Source of the DNA: an uncultured Porphyromonadaceae bacterium
GTDB lineage: Bacteria > Bacteroidota > Bacteroidia > Bacteroidales > Muribaculaceae
Direction: 5' to 3'
DNA length: 64,000 bases
NCBI GenBank assembly: GCA_900540625.1
Contig: UQGP01000001.1
Location: 186,001-250,000, forward strand
This document shows positions 26,133-35,005 of this stretch, one piece after another. The position numbers and the translations under genes are program-made. Position 1 is the first letter of the stretch, and each line of letters opens with the position of its first letter. The notes under the pieces were generated by a model that did no database searches, had not been told where the DNA came from, and saw nothing but the letters and a program-made list of their open reading frames with translations.

Positions 26133-28914
26133 CATTGATTTCGTCTCTGATTTCATCGTCACTGCGTTCGGGCTCGATTTCGACTTCGGGAACATCTTCT
26201 TCCTCGGGCGTGTCATCGTAGCTTTCCTCGGGCATTTCACGCGGCTCGAGTTCTTCCACAGCAGCCACATTCCACGTGGTCAGTCGTTTGCCACGTGCCT
26301 TGAAAGACTTGACGGCGATGAACTCGGGTACATCCACTACCATGGGGTCACGGAAGTCGTCCGGAGTACCGAAGGTGATGCGGAAACGGGCGCCCAAGTG
26401 GTCGCTCAGCGCTATCAATTGCGACTTGTCGTCTGCGCCCACAAAACGCTGATGGCGTGTCGAGGCCTCGAAGGTGAAACGCTTGAGATATGGATAGCCT
26501 TGGTCGGCATCGTTGAGTATCGCCGTCCACACCTTGTGGCTGTTGAATTTCTCGATGCGCAAGATATTGTCTTCGTAGTGGTTGGTGACATTAAAGTCGC
26601 CGGTATAGTATTCGCCGTTTTTCAGTATGACAAGAATGAGATCCGTACCTTGGAATTCGCCGAGGTATCGGCCGCGACCGTCATAATTGAGGCGCAAGAC
26701 ATCCCGGTCAAACCATACTTGGCGGCCGCCCAAGGTACTTGTGCCCTTCTCCTTGAGCGAGAAGCGGTGTACTTCGTTTCGGGTCACCAAGTTGCCTCCG
26801 GAGGCACGCCCCTTGACAGCCAATTTGCTGAAATCGACGTCAAATTGCAACGTCTTCAGTCGCGGACGCGGTTTGAGGGTGACTTTTACAACCTCGGCCT
26901 CGCCGTTAGCATTGGCACTGAACCAGACAACACGCGAGCCGTCCTTGCCCTTGGTCAGATTGTACTCGGTATCGCGCTTCAAGCCCATGACGGCAAAGCG
27001 TTTCATGTAATAGGCACCGCCGCGGCCGTCTTGATAGATGACATTGTAGATAGTACGCTCGTCCTTGCGCTTAAATACGGCAAGATACAGGATATTGGTG
27101 CCTACCGACAATTTATCACTTACGCGTACCACCTTGTAACGGCCGTCTTTGTAGAATATGATGACATCATCCAGCGATGAGCAGTTGCATACAAATTCGT
27201 CATTTTTCAGCGCCGTACCTATGAAGCCCTCCTTGCGGTTGATGTACAAGCGCTCATTGGCCTCGGCCACGGTGGCCGCTTCTATGGTATCGAAATTGCG
27301 CAGCTGGGTGCGACGCGGATAGGCTTGACCGTATTTTTCTTTGAGGCGTTCAAACCATTCGATGGTGTATTGCGTAAGATGTTCTATGCGGTCGTTGATG
27401 CGACTGATACGATCGAGGTAATTGGCGATACGGCGGTCGGCCTCGTCGGCGTTGAAGCGTAAAATACGACGCATCTTGATTTCCAACAGCTTGACAATAT
27501 CGTCACGCGTAACCTCGCGTATCAACTTGGCCTTGAGCGGTTCCAAACGCTTGTCGATATGCGCCACGGCTGCATCCAGATCGGGAGCCTGCTCGTATTC
27601 TTTGTCCTTGTATATGCGTTTCTCGATAAAGTATTTTTCGAGCGATGCAAAATACAGGGCCTCATTGACTTCGTCCAATTCGATTTGAAGCTCGCGCAAC
27701 AGAATTTGTCGCGTATGGTCTACACTGTAGCGCAACACGTCGCTGACGCCGAGGAACCGTGGGTGACGATCCTCGATAACGCAACAGTTGGGCGAGACAC
27801 TGACTTCGCAAAAGCTGAAAGCATATAGCGCATCTATAGTCTTGTCGGACGATGTGCCGGGTTGCAGGTATACCAGTATACGTGCCTCTTGGGCAGTGTG
27901 GTCCTCAACTTTGCGTATCTTGATTTTGCCCTTTTCGAAGGCGCTGAGTATCGAGTCTATGACCGTACCTGTGGTCTTGCCGTAAGGTATCTCGGTGATG
28001 GCTATGGTTTTATTGTCTACCTTCTCGATTTTGGCACGTATGCGTATGCGTCCGCCGCGGCGTCCGTCATTGTATTTGCTGACATCCAACATTCCGCCGG
28101 TGGGGAAGTCGGGATACAATTCGAAGTTCTCGCCGCGCAAGTATGCCACAGCGGCATCAATGATTTCATTGAAATTGTGCGGCATTATACGCGACGACAG
28201 GCCCACGGCGATACCTTCGGCACCCTGAGCCAGCAGCAGCGGAAACTTGGTGGGCAGGGTCACCGGCTCTTTCTTACGGCCGTCATAGCTCATAGTCCAA
28301 TCGGTGACCTTATCGTCATATAATGTCTCTAGTGCAAAAGGCGACAGGCGTGCTTCGATGTATCGGCCGGCGGCGGCACTGGCGCCGGTGAGAATATTAC
28401 CCCAGTTACCTTGGGTCTCCACCAACAGTTCTTTTTGTCCTAACTGCACGAGTGCATCCTTGATGGACGCATCACCATGCGGGTGATACTGCATGGTATT
28501 ACCGACAATATTAGCCACCTTATTGAAACGACCGTCATCGAGAGTCTTCATCGAGTGGAGTATACGGCGCTGCACGGGCTTGAGGCCGTCCTGAATATGC
28601 GGCACGGCACGCTCGAGAATCACGTATGAAGCATACTCGAGAAACCAGCATCGGTACATGCCGCGCAAATGATGGGTCAGCGCGTCACCCTCGATGATGG
28701 ACGCTGCGGTGATGTCGTCCAAGTCGCGAATGTTTCCACTTGCAGCAGTCTCGGAGTCTTCTTCATCGGCGATGTCAAAATCATCGGCATCTTTTGTTTC
28801 GGCATTTTTGTCCATGGCTGTATCGCCGGTGTCTGCCTCGGCAGCACCGGCATTTGCGGTATCGGAAGCACCGTCAGTCTCCCGGGGTTGGATGGTATCG
28901 TCGTTTTCGGTCAT
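26113..28914 (-). CDS. parC: DNA gyrase/topoisomerase IV subunit A (ParC-type)
   Basis: 933 residues. A type IIA topoisomerase breakage-reunion domain begins near residue 78 (HHLRGMYRCWFLEYASYVI), with HIQDGLKPVQRRIL, MQYHPHGDASI, and the active-site Tyr185 in AAGRYIEARLS. The C-terminal beta-propeller is followed by an acidic tail (about 890-933). An unusual acidic, low-complexity N-terminal extension of about 60 residues precedes the catalytic core. It cuts and religates DNA for decatenation and supercoil control, partnered by a B subunit not found in this window. GyrA and ParC are hard to tell apart without comparison; the divergent insert pattern fits the Bacteroidetes ParC annotation. 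Confidence 0.88.
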   Translation of the reverse strand: MTENDDTIQPRETDGASDTANAGAAEADTGDTAMDKNAETKDADDFDIADEEDSETAASGNIRDLDDITAASIIEGDALTHHLRGMYRCWFLEYASYVILERAVPHIQDGLKPVQRRILHSMKTLDDGRFNKVANIVGNTMQYHPHGDASIKDALVQLGQKELLVETQGNWGNILTGASAAAGRYIEARLSPFALETLYDDKVTDWTMSYDGRKKEPVTLPTKFPLLLAQGAEGIAVGLSSRIMPHNFNEIIDAAVAYLRGENFELYPDFPTGGMLDVSKYNDGRRGGRIRIRAKIEKVDNKTIAITEIPYGKTTGTVIDSILSAFEKGKIKIRKVEDHTAQEARILVYLQPGTSSDKTIDALYAFSFCEVSVSPNCCVIEDRHPRFLGVSDVLRYSVDHTRQILLRELQIELDEVNEALYFASLEKYFIEKRIYKDKEYEQAPDLDAAVAHIDKRLEPLKAKLIREVTRDDIVKLLEIKMRRILRFNADEADRRIANYLDRISRINDRIEHLTQYTIEWFERLKEKYGQAYPRRTQLRNFDTIEAATVAEANERLYINRKEGFIGTALKNDEFVCNCSSLDDVIIFYKDGRYKVVRVSDKLSVGTNILYLAVFKRKDERTIYNVIYQDGRGGAYYMKRFAVMGLKRDTEYNLTKGKDGSRVVWFSANANGEAEVVKVTLKPRPRLKTLQFDVDFSKLAVKGRASGGNLVTRNEVHRFSLKEKGTSTLGGRQVWFDRDVLRLNYDGRGRYLGEFQGTDLILVILKNGEYYTGDFNVTNHYEDNILRIEKFNSHKVWTAILNDADQGYPYLKRFTFEASTRHQRFVGADDKSQLIALSDHLGARFRITFGTPDDFRDPMVVDVPEFIAVKSFKARGKRLTTWNVAAVEELEPREMPEESYDDTPEEEDVPEVEIEPERSDDEIRDEINGQQRMF

Positions 28915-28972
28915 AATTCGTTGGGATGAAAGCCCGGCGCGCCCGTTTCGGCGCGTAAGGCCATATTTGCTG

Positions 28973-29003
28973 CAAAGATAGCGTTTTTTCTCCGAAAAGG
29001 CAA
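28973..29003 (-). promoter_or_regulatory. Promoter of the topoisomerase gene
   Basis: Read on the minus strand: TTG (29003-29001), 20 bases, TATCTTTG (28980-28973). Predicted start near 28966, leader about 52 bases. Confidence 0.65.
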
Positions 29004-29107
29004 CAGCCGCCGGCTCTCACCTGCGATCTCACTTGCGATATGAGGCCGTTCGCCGCCAATTCGGGCGAATGTTTGGCTTATGGAAGCGGATTGTCGGCAT
29101 TTTTGTG

Positions 29108-29115
29108 TAATTTTG
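29108..29115 (+). promoter_or_regulatory. -7 element of the alanine symporter gene
   Basis: TAATTTTG fits TAnnTTTG. No -33 box at the standard distance. Predicted start near 29122, leader about 46 bases. Confidence 0.5.
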
Positions 29116-29167
29116 TACTCTTGTAAACGGCGGCGCACGATGTGTGTCCGCACCAATATCATCGTAA

Positions 29168-30622
29168 ATGCTTGACACATTAGGACAATACATAGTCACT
29201 GTGGCCGATTGGGTATGCGGTTATCCGCTATTTTTCCTGCTCATAGGCGGCGGACTATACCTGTTTATCAGTTCGGGCGCGGTATCGCTGCGCCGACTTC
29301 CGGCATCGCTGGCCGAGTTGCGCCGCCGTCCGGGCAACGCCGAGCGCCAAGCCGGCCAAATTTCATCCGTACAGGCACTTCTGTCTGTTGTCGCCGCCAC
29401 CGTCGGACTGGGCAATATCGCCGGCGTGGCCATAGCCTTGGTCATGGGCGGACCCGGCGCCATATTTTGGATGTGGGTCAGCGCAATCGTCGGGATGTCC
29501 ACCAAGTACCATGAGGGGGCTTTGGCGGTGATGTACCGCGGCCAAAACCCTTCGGGACGTCCGCGCGGAGGTATGATGTACATCATCGAGGAGGGCCTGG
29601 GACACAGATGGCGGCCTTTGGCGACATTCTTTGCCATTGCCGGCATGTTCGGCACCCTGTGCATTATGAACGCCAATCAGTTGACCGAAGCCGTCACGGC
29701 GACATTCACCACACCCCAATGGATCGAAAGCAGCAGCCTGCTGGCCGCCGTATCTTCGGTGACATCGCTGTCGCACATCCAGGCTTTCAAACTGCTTTTC
29801 GGCATATTGGTGGCCGTGATTGTCGCCTTGGTGGTATTGCGCGGCATCAGGCGCATCGCGCGCGTAGCCTCGGTCATGGTCCCATTTATGGTGGGCGTGT
29901 ATTTTGTGATGGTACTATATATAATATGCACAAATTTAGGCCGCGTCCCCGATGTCTTTGCCTCGATATTCCATGAGGCCTTCAACCTGCAAGCAGGATT
30001 CGGAGCTTTCGCCGGAATCGCAATTATAGGTGCACGCCGCGCCGCATTGGTCAACGATGCAGGCATCGGTACAGCTTCTATCATGCATGGCGCCAGCCGC
30101 AATACCAATCCCGTGCGCGAAGGACTTATCGCCATGCTCGGCCCGGCCATAGACTCCGGTCTGGTGTGCACGCTCACAGCCACGGCTCTGCTGATATGTG
30201 TCCCGGACATCCAAAGCATCGAAGGTGTCAAGGGTCTTGCCATAGCCATGGACGCCTTCGGCCGCGCAATTCCGGGCGGTGCATATATGCTGATGTTTGT
30301 GGTGATATGCTTTGCCCTCTCCTCGATGTTCAGCTACAGCTACTACGGCACAAGCTGTGCCGCATATCTCTTTGGCGAGCGCAAGGCCCGCTACTATACC
30401 TACGCCTTCCTGGCTTCGCTGGTGGTCTTTGCCGTGGTGCCGCTTGAGGCCGCCGTGGGCATGTGCGACCTGTTCTACGCCATGATGGCGCTGCCGACAA
30501 TGTTCACGCTGCTGGCGCTCAGCCGACGCGTCCACCGCGTTACCCGACAATGGTTTGCACGGGTCAAGGACAAAAACGCAAAACCGGAAGACAATACATT
30601 TCAGCCTAACGACATACAATGA
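29168..30622 (+). CDS. Sodium/alanine symporter (AGCS family)
   Basis: 484 residues, strongly hydrophobic, with 10-11 membrane helices. AGCS signatures are present: ALLSVVAATVGLGNIAGVA, GGPGAIFWMWVSA, STKYHEGALAVMYR, GFGAFAGIAIIGARRAAL and NDAGIGTASIMHGAS. It would import alanine or glycine with Na+ at the inner membrane. Its stop overlaps the start of lgt in an ATGA arrangement, so the two are translationally coupled although their functions are unrelated. Confidence 0.92.
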   Translation: MLDTLGQYIVTVADWVCGYPLFFLLIGGGLYLFISSGAVSLRRLPASLAELRRRPGNAERQAGQISSVQALLSVVAATVGLGNIAGVAIALVMGGPGAIFWMWVSAIVGMSTKYHEGALAVMYRGQNPSGRPRGGMMYIIEEGLGHRWRPLATFFAIAGMFGTLCIMNANQLTEAVTATFTTPQWIESSSLLAAVSSVTSLSHIQAFKLLFGILVAVIVALVVLRGIRRIARVASVMVPFMVGVYFVMVLYIICTNLGRVPDVFASIFHEAFNLQAGFGAFAGIAIIGARRAALVNDAGIGTASIMHGASRNTNPVREGLIAMLGPAIDSGLVCTLTATALLICVPDIQSIEGVKGLAIAMDAFGRAIPGGAYMLMFVVICFALSSMFSYSYYGTSCAAYLFGERKARYYTYAFLASLVVFAVVPLEAAVGMCDLFYAMMALPTMFTLLALSRRVHRVTRQWFARVKDKNAKPEDNTFQPNDIQ

Positions 30623-31464
30623 TTCTCGACTTTATCACCTGGGACGCAGATCCCATAATCATAGATTCTTTTGTGACCGTGCGCTGGTACGGCCTGATGT
30701 TTGCCATCGGATTTCTGATCGGGTACAGTATTCTTTACCGCATGTTCCGCCACGAGGGCACTCCGGAGCGCTGGATGGGTTCGATATTCCTGTGGACCGT
30801 TGCCGGCACCGTTCTGGGCGCACGCTTGGGACACGTGTTTTTCTACGAATGGGACTGGTACTCGCAGCATCCCGAACATATTCTTTCGATATGGGAGGGC
30901 GGACTGGCCAGCCACGGAGGCGCAATAGGCATCATCATTGCAGTACTGCTGTTTTCATGGATTACGACAAAGCGCAGCCCGCTATGGACTTTTGACCGCC
31001 TGGTGATACCCATTGCGCTGGTAGGTGCCTTGATTCGTTTCGGCAATCTGATGAACAGCGAAATCTACGGCCATCCCACCGACCTGCCTTGGGGCTTTAT
31101 CTTTGTGAACGACCATGAGTACAAAGGCATACCCTGCCACCCGACACAAATCTACGAATCGCTCTGCTATCTGGCGCTATTCGGCCTGCTGATGTGGATG
31201 TACTGGCGGCGCAATGCCGAACGTCGCCCGGGACTGATTTTCGGCGTATTTCTGACGGTGCTTTTCTCCTGTCGCTTCCTTATCGAATTTGTCAAGAACG
31301 TCCAAGTATCTTTCGAGGAAAATATGACCCTGAACATGGGACAATGCCTAAGCATACCGTTCATCATCGTAGGCATAATCCTTATTGTACGTGCGTACGT
31401 ACGGCCTAAGAAGGACATCGCCTTCCCCGACCGCTTCTCCGACCAAGACCAAGCCAAGAAATAG
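30619..31464 (+). CDS. lgt: Prolipoprotein diacylglyceryl transferase
   Basis: 281 residues with about seven membrane helices. The Lgt signature is clear: RFGNLMNSEIYG (about residue 140), preceded by GGLASHGGAIG, and followed by HPTQIYESL. It transfers diacylglycerol from phosphatidylglycerol to the lipobox Cys, the first step of lipoprotein maturation; clients in this window include SusD, the META protein, the S41 protease and the 61-residue lipoprotein. The C-terminus is a basic cytoplasmic tail. Coupled to the symporter gene by an ATGA overlap. Confidence 0.95.
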   Translation: MILDFITWDADPIIIDSFVTVRWYGLMFAIGFLIGYSILYRMFRHEGTPERWMGSIFLWTVAGTVLGARLGHVFFYEWDWYSQHPEHILSIWEGGLASHGGAIGIIIAVLLFSWITTKRSPLWTFDRLVIPIALVGALIRFGNLMNSEIYGHPTDLPWGFIFVNDHEYKGIPCHPTQIYESLCYLALFGLLMWMYWRRNAERRPGLIFGVFLTVLFSCRFLIEFVKNVQVSFEENMTLNMGQCLSIPFIIVGIILIVRAYVRPKKDIAFPDRFSDQDQAKK

Positions 31465-31503
31465 GACATTCACAGAAGTCAAGAAAAAAAACCATCCACA
31501 AAC

Positions 31504-33006
31504 ATGAAGGACCTATTGCGACGACATCTCCCGGCCATAGCCCTTGCCGCCTGCCTTGTCCTGCTGGTGGGCATACGGTTTGCGGCCATATACGGGCGCA
31601 CGCAGCTGCATTCCGATGAAGTTTTTTCGGTGATGCTGTCACGCCACAACCGGGCCTATGTCCAAGCCCTGCCCGAAGGATCGTACACCGGGGCGCAGCT
31701 CAAGGAAGTGCTGACACGCGAACACAGCCTCGGCGAAGACCTTGCATCGCTACACTCCAACAACTATGACATCCCGCACGCCTCGATGTACTACATGGCA
31801 TTGCGCGTGGCGCTGGAACCGCTGGACGACGGATGGGACGCCCAAGCAGTGGCCCGCGCCGGCGGATGGCTAAATATCATCTTCATGGTCGTGGCCTTCC
31901 TGGCTATGTGGCGCATAGGCATACTCGTTTTCGGTCGCGAGCGATGGTGGCTGACTTTGGCCATAATCACTGCCGCCATGGCCACGCGCACTGCAGTCTT
32001 CGACACAATGTTTGTGCGCGAGTACCAAATGGCACAAATGTGGCTGACGCTGCTGGCCTTGTGTGCCGTGAAGATATGTATCCGACTCAAAGACAAGCCT
32101 ATAGGCTTCAAACTGTACGCAGCTCTCACAATTACCATCTGCGGAGCGCTCAGCACCGGGTATCTCAATGCGATATACGTGGCCCTTGTCGGTTTGGGAC
32201 TGCCGGTGGCTGCCGCACGCCGCCGCCGATATTCAGACATCGGCCGAATGGCACTGTGCGCCGTCGCAGCCGTGGCTATGTGCTGGGTGATTTACACGGG
32301 ATTTTTCAATTTTCTGCTGCATCCGACAGTACATACGCGAGGCAGTTTTGCCAACGGCGGCGCCTCCTTACAGCGCGTAACCCTATGGCTCGGCTCGGAC
32401 ACACTGACATGGACCGGTACCATAGCCTGCGCCGCCGTCCTCGTCATATTGGCGTGGAAAAAGCGACTCGGGCAGCTCAGGCACTATGCCGTAGTGCTTT
32501 GGCTGGCGCTCGGCGCAATTGTTGCCATATTCCTCACCGACTATGCCTCGGTGCTTCACCAGGCACGCTACGCCTTCCCGCTGCTGCCTTTGGCGATGCT
32601 GCTGCCGGGAGCGCTGATTGCGGCCTTGGACGACAGCACATCTCGCTCGGCAGCCACCGTATGGGTCACCTATTACATTGCCTTGGCTCTGCTATGGCCC
32701 GTGCGCACCAATTACGGATGGCTACAGATGGCGCAGTTGGTGGAAAAAGGCGCAGTATTTTATCGCCTCAACCCCAACGAACTGCCACAAGCGATACCGG
32801 TGCTGCGCGACGATGCCGCATACATCGTCACCTCCAAGGCGGACACTGTGCGTGCTCACACCGACATCCCGATAGTGACGCGGCTTGCACCACCCGTTGC
32901 GGTCAAGAGCATGCGCGCCTTCACCGGACCATTAAAGCTGTACACGACCAAGGCGGCCGAAAAATCGCAGCCGATGCCGAACAATACACCCACGGCAAGG
33001 CGTTAA
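31504..33006 (+). CDS. Multi-spanning GT-C fold glycosyltransferase-like protein
   Basis: 500 residues, about 10-12 membrane helices. The first periplasmic loop carries LHSDEVFSVML (about residue 38), the acidic motif position of GT39/ArnT-like enzymes, and NNYDIPHASMYYMALR (about 90) fits the second loop feature of that fold. Such enzymes move sugars from polyprenyl-phosphate carriers to lipids or proteins outside the inner membrane. The donor and acceptor are unknown. It follows lgt by 39 bases and may share its transcript. Confidence 0.65.
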   Translation: MKDLLRRHLPAIALAACLVLLVGIRFAAIYGRTQLHSDEVFSVMLSRHNRAYVQALPEGSYTGAQLKEVLTREHSLGEDLASLHSNNYDIPHASMYYMALRVALEPLDDGWDAQAVARAGGWLNIIFMVVAFLAMWRIGILVFGRERWWLTLAIITAAMATRTAVFDTMFVREYQMAQMWLTLLALCAVKICIRLKDKPIGFKLYAALTITICGALSTGYLNAIYVALVGLGLPVAAARRRRYSDIGRMALCAVAAVAMCWVIYTGFFNFLLHPTVHTRGSFANGGASLQRVTLWLGSDTLTWTGTIACAAVLVILAWKKRLGQLRHYAVVLWLALGAIVAIFLTDYASVLHQARYAFPLLPLAMLLPGALIAALDDSTSRSAATVWVTYYIALALLWPVRTNYGWLQMAQLVEKGAVFYRLNPNELPQAIPVLRDDAAYIVTSKADTVRAHTDIPIVTRLAPPVAVKSMRAFTGPLKLYTTKAAEKSQPMPNNTPTARR

Positions 33007-33146
33007 ACCTTCGCGCCCGGGCTTAGTCCAACAGATACATCGCGAGCGCAGAGCGCCAAGAACTCGACGCGGACATTGCGCCGGACATTACCGATAAGTA
33101 CACGACAAATACATACGATACAACAACTTCCACACGGCATAATAAT

Positions 33147-33998
33147 ATGATTATGAACACCATCAAATGCTTCTTCGCCGCTATCGCGGTTTCGACAACA
33201 CTGAGCGGATGCTCTGCCGCAAGCCGGCCTTCCGCTCCCGCCAACGAGATTGTAACCCGACAGCCCTCGGCCGTAGCACCGGGCGAGGATATCGGAAAGT
33301 CACTCATCGGCGAATGGACTATAATCAAAGTAGGCACCACCGACATCCGCCAAGACGAGGACATGCCATACATCAACTTTTCGCCGGCCGAATTACGCTT
33401 CTATGCTTTCAACGGCTGCAATATCATCAACGGCGACTACCGCGTCGAAGGCTCGACCATCATCCTGTCGCAAGTGCTGTGCACCCAGCGCCTATGCCCC
33501 GACATATCATATGACGGTGAAATCAATTACGCATTGCGCGAAGGCGAAAAAATCCACGTCTCCATCAAGGATATAGGCAACGAGTCCTATATGTACCTCA
33601 GCGACGGAACAGGACATAAGCTGCTGACGCTGCGTCGCCACAACATGGACTTTCTGAACGGCGAATGGGTTGTGGTCAAAATAGGCAACGAGACAGTGGA
33701 CGATGAAGGCGTCAACATCTTCTTTGACATATCCGCGAAAAAAATCCACGGAAATTCGGGATGCAACTACTTTAACGGAAACATCTCCATGGATCCGGCA
33801 ACGGCCAATTCCATCAATTTCACAAATATGGGCGTCACTCGCATGTCTTGCCCCAACAGCGACCGCGAACGCAAGATGCTTGTAGCGCTTGAACAAACCG
33901 CCACAGCCATACGCGGCGGTAGCGACAAGGCCCTGCTCATCGACCGAAAGGGCAAGACTCTACTGACGCTCAAACGCGCGCCAAAAGACGACATGTAA
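33147..33998 (+). CDS. Lipoprotein with two META (HslJ-like) domains
   Basis: 283 residues. The signal ends in LSGC (lipobox Cys22). Two META/HslJ-type domains follow: the first about residues 50-165 (LIGEWTIIKVG ... FYAFNGCNIINGDY ... LLTLRR), the second about 170-280 (LNGEWVVVKIGNE ... GNSGCNYFNGNI ... LLTLKRA). Each keeps the GCN turn. HslJ-type proteins are linked to heat and novobiocin tolerance in Enterobacteria, with unknown mechanism. ATG at 33153 is an alternative start. A strong terminator follows at 34027-34070. Confidence 0.85.
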   Translation: MIMNTIKCFFAAIAVSTTLSGCSAASRPSAPANEIVTRQPSAVAPGEDIGKSLIGEWTIIKVGTTDIRQDEDMPYINFSPAELRFYAFNGCNIINGDYRVEGSTIILSQVLCTQRLCPDISYDGEINYALREGEKIHVSIKDIGNESYMYLSDGTGHKLLTLRRHNMDFLNGEWVVVKIGNETVDDEGVNIFFDISAKKIHGNSGCNYFNGNISMDPATANSINFTNMGVTRMSCPNSDRERKMLVALEQTATAIRGGSDKALLIDRKGKTLLTLKRAPKDDM

Positions 33999-34026
33999 TC
34001 GGCTCGGCCGACATATATACCGCTTC

Positions 34027-34070
34027 AAATCGCGGAAAAAGCATCATTGTGCATGCTTTTTCCGCGATTT
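34027..34070 (+). terminator. Intrinsic terminator of the META lipoprotein gene
   Basis: An 18-base arm (34027-34044, AAATCGCGG to AGCAT) pairs perfectly with 34053-34070 (ATGCTTTTTCCGCGATTT) across an 8-base loop. Confidence 0.85.
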
Positions 34071-34117
34071 ATACATATCTTTTTATTCTGTCGGTGTATA
34101 ATCTCCCGATTTTTATG

Positions 34118-34125
34118 TAAATTTG
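34118..34125 (+). promoter_or_regulatory. -7 element of aroE
   Basis: TAAATTTG fits TAnnTTTG. Predicted start near 34132, leader about 21 bases. No exact -33 box. Confidence 0.5.
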
Positions 34126-34152
34126 TTCGAGACATAACCAACAACGACATTT

Positions 34153-34920
34153 ATGGCATCTTCGGAAAAAGAATTGTACGGACTTATCGGCTACCCCCTC
34201 GGGCACTCGTTTTCGCAGGGATATTTCAACAACAAATTTGCCAGTGAGGGCATAGATGCCGAATACCTCAATTTCGAAATCCCGTCTATCACTGATTTAG
34301 CCGAAATCATAGCTGCGCACCCGGCTTTACGCGGACTCAATGTCACCATTCCTTACAAGCAGGCCGTCATCCCATATTTGGACGAAATCGACCCTACAGC
34401 GCGCAAAATCGGCGCCGTAAATGTCATACGCGTCTCCCGCAATGCGGCCGGACACGTCCATCTCAAGGGCTTCAATAGCGATATTATAGGATTCACGGAT
34501 TCGATATCGCCGCTGCTGGCAGGCAAGGATCATAAAAAAGCTCTGGTACTTGGTACGGGCGGTGCATCGCACGCCGTCATCGCCGGACTTTCGAAACTCG
34601 GCATCGAGGGAACACTTGTGTCGCGTGCACCCCGGCCGGGCGTAATCACTTACGCAGACCTCGACGAAGATATCATGGCTTCCCATACGGTCATCGTCAA
34701 TACGACGCCGCTGGGTATGTATCCGCAAGTAGATGCTTGCCCCGACATCCCATACGGATTGGTCACCGAGGCACACGTGTGCTTCGACTTGCTTTACAAT
34801 CCGGACGTAACCCTATTCATGCAGCGGTGCGCCGAGCAGGGCGCCACGGTCAAAAACGGTCTCGAAATGCTTCTGCTGCAAGCTTTTGCATCTTGGGAAA
34901 TGTGGCACCGCACCGACTAA
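34153..34920 (+). CDS. aroE: Shikimate dehydrogenase
   Basis: 255 residues. It reduces 3-dehydroshikimate with NADPH in aromatic amino acid and chorismate synthesis. Visible motifs: LIGYPLGHSFSQGYFN (substrate loop with Ser residues), GLNVTIPYKQ with the catalytic Lys, GFNSDIIGF with the catalytic Asp, ALVLGTGGASHAV (dinucleotide-binding loop) and the C-terminal NGLEMLLLQAFASWEMW helix. The length is typical of the short Bacteroidetes form. It starts just past a TAAATTTG promoter element, and comEC follows after 85 bases. Confidence 0.93.
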   Translation: MASSEKELYGLIGYPLGHSFSQGYFNNKFASEGIDAEYLNFEIPSITDLAEIIAAHPALRGLNVTIPYKQAVIPYLDEIDPTARKIGAVNVIRVSRNAAGHVHLKGFNSDIIGFTDSISPLLAGKDHKKALVLGTGGASHAVIAGLSKLGIEGTLVSRAPRPGVITYADLDEDIMASHTVIVNTTPLGMYPQVDACPDIPYGLVTEAHVCFDLLYNPDVTLFMQRCAEQGATVKNGLEMLLLQAFASWEMWHRTD

Positions 34921-35005
34921 CCGTCCCCCCCTCCGACCAACAGCCCTACAACCCTGAGCAATGCGGCACGACATCAAGCACCCCGACATCTGATTTATTG
35001 AAGGA